Shown in pieces: positions 54,166 through 62,012 of a stretch of 64,000 nt of DNA (positions are counted from its first letter, which is position 1; every line of letters starts with the position of its first letter). Origin of the DNA: Lysobacteraceae bacterium 2PB (GTDB lineage Bacteria; Pseudomonadota; Gammaproteobacteria; Xanthomonadales; Xanthomonadaceae). Both the position numbers and the translations under genes were made by a program. The notes under the pieces were generated by a model. That model made no database searches, was not told where the DNA came from, and worked only from the letters and a program-made list of their open reading frames with translations. The DNA lies in assembly GCA_005502915.1 (NCBI GenBank), contig SCMT01000004.1, positions 124,001 through 188,000 of the forward strand. The letters are read 5' to 3'.

Positions 54166-55038
54166 GTGAATTTCCGACGCATCCCCCTGATCTCCGCGCT
54201 CCTGTTCGCCTGCCTGCTGGCCGCGCCCGCCCATGCGCAGCGCGTGAGCACCGCCGACCGCCTCGCCGCGCTCGAACAGCAGCTGTCCGCGATGCGTTCG
54301 GGCAACCTGGACCTGCTCAACCAGATCGGCGAACTGAAATCCGAAGTGCAGGCGCAGCGCGCGCAGATCGAGGAGCTCCAGCAGAAGCTCGAACAGCAGG
54401 CGCAAAGCGGCCGTTCGCAGTACCTGGATCTCGACAGTCGTCTGGAGCGCCTGGAAAGCGGCGCCGCTGCCGCCCCGGCAAGCGCTGCACCCGCCGCCAC
54501 TGCGCCTGCCACAGCTCCGGCTGCCGCTGCGGTACCGGCCTCCACCGCAAGGCCCGCCACGACGCCGTCTGTACCGACCCCGCCCGCGACGATCTACCAG
54601 GACACCCCGCCGCGGGTGTATGGCGATGCCGCCACGCTCGGCACCGGCGTCGACGAGCGCAACGCCTACAACGCTGCTTTCGAGACCCTCAAGGCCGGCC
54701 GCTACGCCGATGCGGCGCGCCAGTTCCAGGCCTTCCTGGACCGCCATCCTGCCGGCACCTATGCGCCGAACGCGATGTACTGGCTGGGCGAGAGCTACTA
54801 CGTGACCCAGAACTACGCGCTGGCCCAGGAGCAGTTCCAGGGCCTGCTCGACCGCTATCCGACCCACGACAAGGCCGCTGGCGCGCTGCTGAAGGTCGGC
54901 CTGTGCCAGCAGGGTCTGCGTCAGCTCGATGCCGCCGAAGCCAGCTACAACCAGGTGCTCGGACGCTATCCCGGCACCGAGGCCGCCCGCGTCGCCGACG
55001 ACCGCCTCCGCGCGATCCAGCTCCTCAAGGTCCGCTGA
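54166..55038 (+). CDS. cpoB: Tol-Pal coordinator CpoB (YbgF)
   Basis: The 290-residue periplasmic protein has a signal peptide (IPLISALLFACLLAAPAHAQ), a trimerising coiled coil (~35-90), a long Ala/Pro/Thr linker and C-terminal TPRs (AYNAAFETLKAGRYADAARQ, YWLGESYYVTQNYALA). CpoB links Tol-Pal to PBP1B peptidoglycan synthesis. GTG 54166 was chosen because the signal peptide starts there; the longer frame, overlapping pal by 4 bp, adds 29 Arg-rich residues. Confidence 0.9.
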   Translation: MNFRRIPLISALLFACLLAAPAHAQRVSTADRLAALEQQLSAMRSGNLDLLNQIGELKSEVQAQRAQIEELQQKLEQQAQSGRSQYLDLDSRLERLESGAAAAPASAAPAATAPATAPAAAAVPASTARPATTPSVPTPPATIYQDTPPRVYGDAATLGTGVDERNAYNAAFETLKAGRYADAARQFQAFLDRHPAGTYAPNAMYWLGESYYVTQNYALAQEQFQGLLDRYPTHDKAAGALLKVGLCQQGLRQLDAAEASYNQVLGRYPGTEAARVADDRLRAIQLLKVR

Positions 55039-55094
55039 GCGGGGCAGGGCCGGTCGCGTCGGGGAGATGCCCGGCGCAATCCGGCAGTGAACGG

Positions 55095-55106
55095 TAAAAT
55101 GCGCCG
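55095..55106 (+). promoter_or_regulatory. Candidate leaderless promoter of queE
   Basis: TAAAAT (55095-55100) stands 6 nt before the queE ATG, which would put the transcription start at or near the A of the start codon. No Shine-Dalgarno exists and the -35 region is poor, so this is a suggestion only. Confidence 0.35.
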
Positions 55107-55781
55107 ATGAACGACGCGCCCGCCGCGCCCGCCGTGCCGGCGGACCGCCTCAAGATCACCGAAGTCTTCCTCTCGCTGCAGGGCGAGGCCCGCGACGCCG
55201 GCTGGCCGACGGTCTTCGTCCGCCTGACCGGCTGCCCGCTGCGCTGCCAGTACTGTGACACCACCTATTCGTTCTTCGGCGGCGAATGGCGGTCGATCGA
55301 CGACCTGCTCGCCGAAGTCGCCTCATACGGCGTGCGCCACGTCTGCGTGACCGGCGGCGAGCCGCTGTCGCAGAAGCGCTGCCTCGATCTGCTGCGCCGC
55401 CTGTGCGATGCCGGATACGTGGTATCGCTGGAAACCTCCGGCGCCATCGACATCGCCGACGTGGACCCGCGCGTGTCGCGCGTGCTCGATATCAAGACGC
55501 CCGGGTCCGCCGAAGTCGCGCGCAACCGCTGGGAGAACCTGCCGCTGCTCACCGCGCACGATCAGGTCAAGTTCGTGATCTGCGGCCGCGAGGACTACGA
55601 ATGGTCGCGCGACGTGCTGCGCGAACATCGCCTGCACGAGCGCTGCGACGTGCTGTTCTCGCCGAGCAAGGACCAGGTGTCCGCGCGCGATCTCGCCGAC
55701 TGGATCGTCGAAGACCGCCTGCCGGTGAAGTTCCAGATGCAGCTGCACAAACTCCTGTGGAACGACGAGCCCGGTCGTTGA
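55107..55781 (+). CDS. queE: 7-carboxy-7-deazaguanine synthase QueE
   Basis: The 224-residue radical-SAM enzyme has the CPLRCQYC cluster motif (Cys-x3-Cys-x2-Cys) and the SAM-binding [10 protein letters not shown]. It makes the 7-deazaguanine core for queuosine from 6-carboxytetrahydropterin. It lies between cpoB and queC, with 25 bp to the latter. Confidence 0.95.
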   Translation: MNDAPAAPAVPADRLKITEVFLSLQGEARDAGWPTVFVRLTGCPLRCQYCDTTYSFFGGEWRSIDDLLAEVASYGVRHVCVTGGEPLSQKRCLDLLRRLCDAGYVVSLETSGAIDIADVDPRVSRVLDIKTPGSAEVARNRWENLPLLTAHDQVKFVICGREDYEWSRDVLREHRLHERCDVLFSPSKDQVSARDLADWIVEDRLPVKFQMQLHKLLWNDEPGR

Positions 55782-55806
55782 AAGAAGTCAAAGAAGGAAC
55801 ACTCGC

Positions 55807-56490
55807 ATGAAACCCGCCGTCGTCCTCGTCTCCGGAGGCATGGATTCCGCCGTCGTGCTCGCCATCGCCCGCGAGCAGGGCTTCGCGCCGCATGCGCTGA
55901 GCGTGCGCTACGGCCAGCGTCACACCTCCGAGCTGGATGCCGCTGCGCGCGTCGCAGCGACCCTCGGCGCCGCCGCGCACAAGACCGTGCACGTCGACCT
56001 GCGCAGCATCGGCGGCTCGGCGCTGACCGACGAGCACATCGACGTGCCGGTCGATTCTGACGGCCACGTCATCGGCGCGGACATCCCGGTCACCTACGTG
56101 CCGGCGCGCAACACGATCATGCTGTCCGTCGCGCTGGGCTGGGCCGAGGTGCTGGGCGCGACCGACCTGTTCTGCGGCGTCAACGCCGTCGACTATTCGG
56201 GCTATCCCGACTGCCGGCCCGAGTTCATCGAAGGCTTCCAGGCGCTGGCCAACCTCGCGACCAAGGCCGGCGTCGAGGGTGCGGGCTTCCGCGTCCACGC
56301 GCCGCTGCTGCGCATGAGCAAGGCCGACATCGTCCGCGAGGGCCTGCGCCTGGGCGTGGATTTCAGCCAGACGGTGTCCTGCTACCAGGCCGATGCCGAT
56401 GGCCGGGCCTGCGGCCATTGCGATGCCTGCCGCCTGCGCGCCGAAGGTTTCGCCGCCGCCGGCGTGGCCGATCCCACGCGTTATGTCTGA
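55807..56490 (+). CDS. queC: 7-cyano-7-deazaguanine synthase QueC
   Basis: The 227-residue enzyme has a PP-loop ([17 protein letters not shown]) and a C-terminal zinc site ([17 protein letters not shown]). It makes preQ0 from the QueE product using ATP and ammonia. A strong aaggaa site precedes the ATG. QueE-QueC form one operon for tRNA queuosine. Confidence 0.96.
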   Translation: MKPAVVLVSGGMDSAVVLAIAREQGFAPHALSVRYGQRHTSELDAAARVAATLGAAAHKTVHVDLRSIGGSALTDEHIDVPVDSDGHVIGADIPVTYVPARNTIMLSVALGWAEVLGATDLFCGVNAVDYSGYPDCRPEFIEGFQALANLATKAGVEGAGFRVHAPLLRMSKADIVREGLRLGVDFSQTVSCYQADADGRACGHCDACRLRAEGFAAAGVADPTRYV

Positions 56491-56505
56491 ATGGAATGGC
56501 GCCTG

Positions 56506-56534
56506 CTGACCATCCGGCAGGTTTGAGCTAGAAT
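56506..56534 (+). promoter_or_regulatory. Sigma-70 promoter of tRNA-Lys
   Basis: CTGACC (56506-56511), a 17-nt spacer and TAGAAT (56529-56534) match the sigma-70 consensus. A GC-rich discriminator (gcgcgcc) follows, as in stringently controlled stable-RNA promoters. The tRNA begins about 35 nt beyond the expected start. Confidence 0.6.
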
Positions 56535-56575
56535 GCGCGCCCCGGCGCAAGGCCGGGCCGGCATGTCCGGACAAT

Positions 56576-56651
56576 GGGCCGTTAGCTCAGTCGGTAGAGC
56601 AGAAGACTTTTAATCTTTTGGTCGAAGGTTCGAATCCTTCACGGCCCACCA
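56576..56651 (+). tRNA. tRNA-Lys (anticodon TTT)
   Basis: The 76-nt cloverleaf has a 7-bp acceptor stem (gggccgt / acggccc), the D arm with agctcagtcggtagagc, an anticodon loop cttttaa with TTT at 56609-56611, the T arm ggttcgaatcc and an encoded CCA. The sequence is nearly the same as tRNA-Lys of E. coli. Its position after queC is conserved in Pseudomonas, where this locus is an island insertion site. Confidence 0.97.
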
Positions 56652-56955
56652 CTTCTCCAGAAGCATTCCCTGTGAAGGATTTCCCGCCCTCGCGCACGGC
56701 GCTCGGGCGCTCACCGGCGTGCCATGTCGCCGGTCTTTCCGGAATCCTCGCTCCATCGCCTGACCATCGCAGGACGTGCGCGCCTTGGCATGTTGTACCG
56801 GGCATCCTGCAGGCATCGCATCTTCATGCTGCGACGCGGCACGAATCCGTCGGTCTGCATGCTCGATGCTCCAGTGGTTTCGGGGAAAACCGTGACAGGC
56901 GCATCGAATCCGCAGCCGATACTTGCAATGCCCTGATGTGTCGTATAGAAAATAT
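56652..56955. other. Intergenic region after tRNA-Lys, no gene recognised
   Basis: About 300 bp hold no convincing coding frame and no integrase or repeat of the tRNA 3' end that I can see. Base composition drops in GC toward the right end, where the M24 peptidase promoter lies. Confidence 0.55.
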
Positions 56956-56967
56956 ATCGTATACGAT
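56923..56967 (+). promoter_or_regulatory. Promoter and palindromic operator of the M24 peptidase gene
   Basis: TTGCAA (56923-56928) and TAGAAA (56946-56951) are 17 bp apart. The perfect 12-bp palindrome ATCGTATACGAT (56956-56967) covers the predicted transcription start, and TCGTATA is repeated at 56941-56947. The segment is AT-rich in a GC-rich genome. The palindrome suits a GntR-type repressor (motif family -GTATAC-), but no regulator gene is nearby. Confidence 0.55.
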
Positions 56968-56984
56968 CATTCAGGGTCCGTTTG

Positions 56985-58202
56985 ATGACAGCCGAGATGC
57001 CGCAGCCCCATGCCGACGGTCAGCGCCTGCTGGCGGCGCTCCGCCCCTGGGGCGAGCGTGCCGAGCGCATCGGCCCTGAGGAGCGCGAGGATCGCATCGC
57101 CCGGGTGCAGGCGTCGATGGCGGGGGCGGGCGTGGATGCGCTGCTGGTCCATGCCGGGGCCAGCCTGCGCTATTTCACCGGGATTCCGTGGGGGGCGACC
57201 GAGCGCCTGGTCGCATTGCTGGTGCCGCAGAGCGGCGCGCCCTTCCTGATCGGCCCGGAATTCGAGCGGGGCTCGCTGGTCGCGGCCAGCCAGCTGGCGC
57301 TGGCGCAGCTCGGCTGGGAGGAACACGAGGATCCCTGCGCGGTCCTCGCCGCCGCATTGCGCGAGCGGCGCGTGGCGTCGCTCGCACTCGATCCGGAACT
57401 GCCGTGGCGACTGGTGCAGGGCATGCAGCGTCATGCGGCCGAGACGCGCCTGCTCGATGGTGCGCCACTCATCGACGGTTGCCGGATGTACAAGTCCGGG
57501 AACGAGCTGGCGCTGATCCGCCATGCGATGGCGATGACGCTGGAAGTGCATCGCCAGGCGGCGATGCTGCTGCGGCCGGGCATCACCACCGGCGAGGTGA
57601 AGCGCTTCATCGACGAGGCCCATCGCGCGCTCGGTGCCGATGGCGGCAGCACCTTCTGCGCGGTGCAGTTCGGCGTCGCCACCGCCTATCCGCATGGCCT
57701 TCCGGGCGAACAGGCGCTGCAGGCCGACGACCTCGTGCTGATCGACACGGGCTGCACCGTCGATGGCTACCACTCCGACATCACCCGCACCTACGCTTTC
57801 GGCCGGCCGCAGGCCGAGCATGCCGAAGCCTGGGCCCACGAGCGCGACGCCCAGCAGGCTGCGTTCGACGCCGTGCGTCCGGGCGTGCCGTGCGAGGAGA
57901 TCGATGCGGTGGCGCGTCGCACATTGGCGCGCAACGGCTACGGCCCCGCGTACCGGCTGCCGGGCCTGCCGCATCGCACCGGACATGGCCTCGGTCTGTC
58001 GATCCACGAGCCAGCCTACCTGGTGCAGGGCGACACGCGTCCGCTGGGACGCGGGATGTGCTTCAGCAACGAACCGATGATCGTGGTGCCGGAGCGTTTC
58101 GGCATCCGTCTCGAAGACCATTTCCATGTCACCGACGAGGGCGCGCAGTGGTTCACGCCGCCCGCGACGTCGTTCGTCGATCCCTTCGGATTGCGGGGGT
58201 GA
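56985..58202 (+). CDS. M24 family Xaa-Pro aminopeptidase-like metallopeptidase
   Basis: The 405-residue protein has an N-terminal creatinase-like domain and a C-terminal pita-bread domain. Metal ligands are visible: LIDTGCTVDGYHSDITRT (two Asp), HRTGHGLGLSIHE (His), NEPMIVV (Glu) and RLEDHFHV (Glu). It probably cleaves Xaa-Pro dipeptides or similar. No signal peptide is visible. The ATG at 56985 follows TTG, and an aggg site is about 10 nt away. Confidence 0.9.
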   Translation: MTAEMPQPHADGQRLLAALRPWGERAERIGPEEREDRIARVQASMAGAGVDALLVHAGASLRYFTGIPWGATERLVALLVPQSGAPFLIGPEFERGSLVAASQLALAQLGWEEHEDPCAVLAAALRERRVASLALDPELPWRLVQGMQRHAAETRLLDGAPLIDGCRMYKSGNELALIRHAMAMTLEVHRQAAMLLRPGITTGEVKRFIDEAHRALGADGGSTFCAVQFGVATAYPHGLPGEQALQADDLVLIDTGCTVDGYHSDITRTYAFGRPQAEHAEAWAHERDAQQAAFDAVRPGVPCEEIDAVARRTLARNGYGPAYRLPGLPHRTGHGLGLSIHEPAYLVQGDTRPLGRGMCFSNEPMIVVPERFGIRLEDHFHVTDEGAQWFTPPATSFVDPFGLRG

Positions 58203-58585
58203 TGCGCACGCTGAACTGATGCACCGATGCCGGGAAGACGCGCCAATGCCGAAGAGCAAGCGCGCCTCGCACGGCACGGACAAGGATCAGGCCGTCGCAC
58301 GGGGCTGGGGGCAGCCGTTGCGTCGACGACCGCCGGGATGGGGCATCGCAGCCTCGTGCCGATGCATCGGGCCGTGCGGCGACGCGCGGACCGGTGCGGC
58401 AGTCGCGGAGCGCCGTCATGGGCTCCGTCCATCGACGTCGACAACCCGTGCGACACACCGCGACGGCGCGCCACGCGCCGGACGACACCACAAGAGGGCG
58501 CGCCCCAGGCGCAGCTCCGGGCGCATCGGGTGCGCCGACGTCTCTCTCGTTGTTCCAATTTCTCGACAGCAAAGAGGGGAGACAG
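58203..58585. other. Intergenic region (383 bp) upstream of the collagenase gene
   Basis: Open frames here are Arg-rich and non-homologous or run into the collagenase in the wrong frame. The last 60 bp are less GC-rich (ttgttccaatttctcgacag) and probably hold the collagenase promoter and its gaggggagac ribosome site. Confidence 0.55.
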
Positions 58586-61500
58586 ATGTCTTTCGTACAG
58601 AACAAGCGCAAGGCGCTGCTGCTGGGGGCTTCGGCCGCCACGGTAGCGGTACTCAGCTATGCCGCGACCACGGGACAGTGGTTCGCGGGTGAAACCCGCA
58701 CGAGCCACGCCGGGGCGATGCACGCCAGCGCACAGCACGCCGGCGCGCAGCAGGGCACGTCCGCAGCGCTGGCCGGCGAACAAGCACGCATGCCGGGCTC
58801 GCCGTTCGTGTCGCCGGTGTCGCGGCGCATGCCCAGCCTCGAAGACCAGATCGTCGGCGGGCACATCCAGGCCAGGCCGCTGAGTCCGAGCATGCGCCTG
58901 CCCCGCCAGCCGGCGGTCGCACGCGAGCACACCAGCTACGACCACGGCCATTCGCGCAAGGACATGCTGCGCCGGCCCTCGTTCCGCACGCCGCACGCCT
59001 ATCGGCTGCGGACGGGGCGGGCGGTGTCGACCGCTGCGGTGTGCAATCCGAGTTCGTTCCAGAGCCTGAGCGGCTCCGCGCTGGTCACGGCGGTGAAGTC
59101 CGCCGACGTCAGCTGCATCAATGAGCTGTTCAGCGTTTCCGGCAGCGCCGCGTTCAACACCTTCCGCGAGTCGCAGATGGTGACGATCGCCAATGCGCTG
59201 CGCAGCTCGGCCAGCGCCTACAACGGTACCAATGCCGACAGCACGCTGCAGTTGATCGTGTTCCTGCGCGCGGGCTACTACGTGCAGTTCTACGACCCGG
59301 CGGTCGGCAGCTATGGCCAGCCGCTGAAGAGCGCTATCGGCCCCGCGCTGGATGCCTTCTACAACAACGCGAACTTCGGCCTGGTCAACGACACCCACGG
59401 CGAAATCCTCGCCGAATACGTGACCCTGATCGACAGTTCGACCGAGAATGCGCGGATGCTGCCGGCGGTCAAGCGCCTGCTGTCGTCCTACGGCAGCGGC
59501 CACAATGCGTACCACTGGATGAAGGTCGCGGTGAACAACACCTTCACGGTGATGTTCCGCGGCCACCAGAACGCGGACTTCCGCACGCTGGTGCAGAGCG
59601 ACAGCTCCATCGTCGACAGCCTGTACAACTTCGCCAACGCCAACTTCTCGCGGCTGGGAACCGCCGAGGACTACATGGTGGTGAACGCAGGCCGCGAAGC
59701 CGCGCGCTTCCTGCAGTACAGTGGCAGCCTGAAGTCCCTGGCCAGCTCGCGCGTGAAGGCGCTGGGCGATCGTTCCTCGATCACTGGCGTCACGGCGCCG
59801 CTGTGGGTCGGGCTCGGCGACCTGGTCAATTACTACGACGGCGCGAACTGCAGCTACTACAACATGTGCAACTTCCAAGCCCGCGTCGAAGCCGCCGCGT
59901 TGCCGATCAGCCACACCTGCAGCCCCACGCTGAAGATCCGGGCGCAGGCGATGACCAGCGCGCAACTGGCCAGCACCTGCACCATCGTCGCCGGACAGGA
60001 GACCTTCTTCCACGACCAGCTGGCCACGGGCCGCACCCCGGTGCCGAACGACAACAACACCGCGCTGGAAATGGTGGTGTTCAACAGCAGCACCGACTAC
60101 GGCACCTATGCCGGCGCGATCTTCGGCATCGACACCAACAACGGCGGCATGTATCTCGAAGGCAATCCGGCCACGGTCGGCAACCAGGCGCGCTTCATCG
60201 CCTACGAGGCCGAATGGGTGCTGCCGAGCTTCGAGATCTGGAACCTGACCCACGAGTACGTGCACTACCTCGACGGCCGTTTCAACCTCTACGGCGACTT
60301 CGGCGCGTCCATCGCCAAGAAGACCGTGTGGTGGATCGAGGGCCTGGCCGAGTACATGTCCTACTCGTACCGCAACCTCGCCTACACCGCCGCGCAGCAG
60401 GAAGCGGCCAAGGGCACGTATCCGATCAGCACGATCTTCCGGAACGACTACAACAGCGGCCAGACCCGGGTCTACAACTGGGGCTACCTGGCGGTGCGCT
60501 ACATGTTCGAGAAGCGTCGCCCGCAGGTGACGACGATCCTCGGCAACGTGCGTCCGGGCAACTACAACGGCTACGAGAGCTTCATGAACGGCATCGGCAC
60601 GCAGTACGACGCCGACTTCAAGGCCTGGCTGCCCTGCGTTGCGAACCCGAACGCCAGCGGCTGCGGCGGCACGGTCAACACCCCGCCGACCGCGAACTTC
60701 AGCGTGACGACCAGTGGCCTGGTGGCCAGCTTCACCGACGCCTCCAGCGATCCCGACGGCAGCATCGCCTCGCGTTCGTGGAACTTCGGTGACGGCACCA
60801 CCTCCACCGCCACCAGCCCGAGCAAGACCTACGCCACGGCCGGCACCTACAGCGTCGTGCTGACGGTCACCGACAACCGCGGCGCGACCGCGACCCGCAC
60901 GCAGTCGGTCACGGTCGCAGCGGTGCCTCCGCCGACCGACAACGTGCTCGCCAACGGCGTGGCCCGGACCGGCCTGGCCGCAGCGACGGGGCAGAAGCTC
61001 GCCTTCGTGATGGACGTGCCGGCAGGCGCGACCAACCTGAAGTTCACGATGGCCGGCGGCACCGGCGATGCCGACCTCTACGTGCGCTTCGGTTCGGCGC
61101 CGACCACCACGACCTACGACTGCCGTCCGTACCTGAGCGGCAACGGCGAGACCTGCACCATCGCCAACGTGCAGGCGGGTCGCTACCACGTGATGGTCAA
61201 TGCGTACAGCACGTTCTCGGGCGTCAGCCTCACCGGCAGCTACACGCCGAGCACCGCGCTGCCCGAATGCACCGCGGCACGCGCGGACGAGCTGGGCAGG
61301 AACTGCAGCCGCAGCAACCTGTCGGCGACCCAGGGCAACTATGTCTACATGTACCTGCTGGTCCCGCCGGGCACCGCGCAGATCCGCCTGACCGCGTCGG
61401 GTGGCACCGGCAATGCCGACCTCTACGCGAGCACGGTGTCGTGGGCGACCACCTCGTCGAGCTACGTCTCGCGCAATGCCGGCAATGGCGAGTCGATCGT

Positions 61501-61588
61501 GATCGCCAATCCGCCTGCGGGCTACCTGTACGTGTCGCTGCACGCCGCCACCAACTTCAGCGGCGTGAAGGTGAGTGCCGAGTACTGA
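58586..61588 (+). CDS. Secreted M9 family collagenase with PKD and two PPC domains
   Basis: The 1000-residue protein has an N-terminal signal (KALLLGASAATVAVLSYAAT) and a ~130-residue pro-region. An M9 activator domain starts near residue 150. The catalytic zinc motif is HEYVH (~556-560), with the third ligand likely the Glu of WWIEGLAEY (~585). A PKD domain (~699-780; SWNFGDGTTSTATSPSKTY) and two PPC domains (~787-887 and ~905-1000) follow and are known to aid substrate binding or secretion. Collagen or other matrix protein is the expected substrate. ATG 58586 has a gaggggagac site. Confidence 0.93.
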   Translation: MSFVQNKRKALLLGASAATVAVLSYAATTGQWFAGETRTSHAGAMHASAQHAGAQQGTSAALAGEQARMPGSPFVSPVSRRMPSLEDQIVGGHIQARPLSPSMRLPRQPAVAREHTSYDHGHSRKDMLRRPSFRTPHAYRLRTGRAVSTAAVCNPSSFQSLSGSALVTAVKSADVSCINELFSVSGSAAFNTFRESQMVTIANALRSSASAYNGTNADSTLQLIVFLRAGYYVQFYDPAVGSYGQPLKSAIGPALDAFYNNANFGLVNDTHGEILAEYVTLIDSSTENARMLPAVKRLLSSYGSGHNAYHWMKVAVNNTFTVMFRGHQNADFRTLVQSDSSIVDSLYNFANANFSRLGTAEDYMVVNAGREAARFLQYSGSLKSLASSRVKALGDRSSITGVTAPLWVGLGDLVNYYDGANCSYYNMCNFQARVEAAALPISHTCSPTLKIRAQAMTSAQLASTCTIVAGQETFFHDQLATGRTPVPNDNNTALEMVVFNSSTDYGTYAGAIFGIDTNNGGMYLEGNPATVGNQARFIAYEAEWVLPSFEIWNLTHEYVHYLDGRFNLYGDFGASIAKKTVWWIEGLAEYMSYSYRNLAYTAAQQEAAKGTYPISTIFRNDYNSGQTRVYNWGYLAVRYMFEKRRPQVTTILGNVRPGNYNGYESFMNGIGTQYDADFKAWLPCVANPNASGCGGTVNTPPTANFSVTTSGLVASFTDASSDPDGSIASRSWNFGDGTTSTATSPSKTYATAGTYSVVLTVTDNRGATATRTQSVTVAAVPPPTDNVLANGVARTGLAAATGQKLAFVMDVPAGATNLKFTMAGGTGDADLYVRFGSAPTTTTYDCRPYLSGNGETCTIANVQAGRYHVMVNAYSTFSGVSLTGSYTPSTALPECTAARADELGRNCSRSNLSATQGNYVYMYLLVPPGTAQIRLTASGGTGNADLYASTVSWATTSSSYVSRNAGNGESIVIANPPAGYLYVSLHAATNFSGVKVSAEY

Positions 61589-61610
61589 TCCTCCTGCAGT
61601 ACTCACTCCG

Positions 61611-61631
61611 CCGGCGGGCAACGCCCGCCGG
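61611..61631 (+). terminator. GC hairpin after the collagenase gene
   Basis: A 9-bp perfect stem (ccggcgggc / gcccgccgg) with a 3-nt loop stands 23 bp past the stop. T-rich sequence is limited, so it likely works together with the stronger terminator at 61685. Confidence 0.5.
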
Positions 61632-61684
61632 TCTTGCCGCCATGTGGTGCCGGCTAACCGCCCCCGGGGCGCCGGATTCGCGGC

Positions 61685-61720
61685 CGGGGCGGATGCGCAT
61701 GACGCGTCCGCCCCGTTTTT
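61685..61720 (+). terminator. Strong rho-independent terminator
   Basis: A 13-bp stem (cggggcggatgcg / cgcgtccgccccg, one G-U pair) with a 5-nt loop is followed by TTTTT. It is the best canonical terminator in the window and ends the collagenase transcript. Confidence 0.92.
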
Positions 61721-61782
61721 GCGTGCCTGCACATGGATTTGAAAGCGGTCGCGATGTGGTTCACGACATGAGAAAAATCATC

Positions 61783-61855
61783 GTCATCCTCGAGCAAGCG
61801 AGGACCCAGCCTACCGCCGCGGCCATGCATGGGTCCTCGCTTGCGCGAGGATGAC
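61783..61855. repeat. MITE/REP-like palindromic element, 73 bp
   Basis: The left arm gtcatcctcgagcaagcgaggaccca (61783-61808) and the right arm tgggtcctcgcttgcgcgaggatgac (61830-61855) are inverted copies with one or two mismatches around a ~21-nt centre. The ends resemble the element at 21223-21338. There is no coding capacity. Confidence 0.7.
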
Positions 61856-62012
61856 GTTGCTTCCCTTGGCCAGGCTTTCTGTTGATCGAAGAGCGGTCGC
61901 GACACCCCTTGAAGCAAAGATGCCGGGATGGCCCGCCATGCCCCAGCGCCTTGATTTGTCGAAGACCCCCGCGCTACGGTGCGCCGGGTCGCCCCGGAAC
62001 AACGAGAACGTG

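Noticed and set aside
56576-56984. Genomic island at tRNA-Lys
   Set aside because: This tRNA is an island site in Pseudomonas, but no integrase, att repeat or mobility gene is seen on its 3' side.
58203-58692. Small rightward frames between the M24 peptidase and the collagenase
   Set aside because: They are Arg-rich, lack ribosome sites, and overlap the collagenase start in the wrong frame.
58016-61732. A 1238-residue leftward frame opposite the collagenase
   Set aside because: Composition is Arg/Val/His/Ala-rich and no domain is visible; the plus-strand collagenase explains the region fully.
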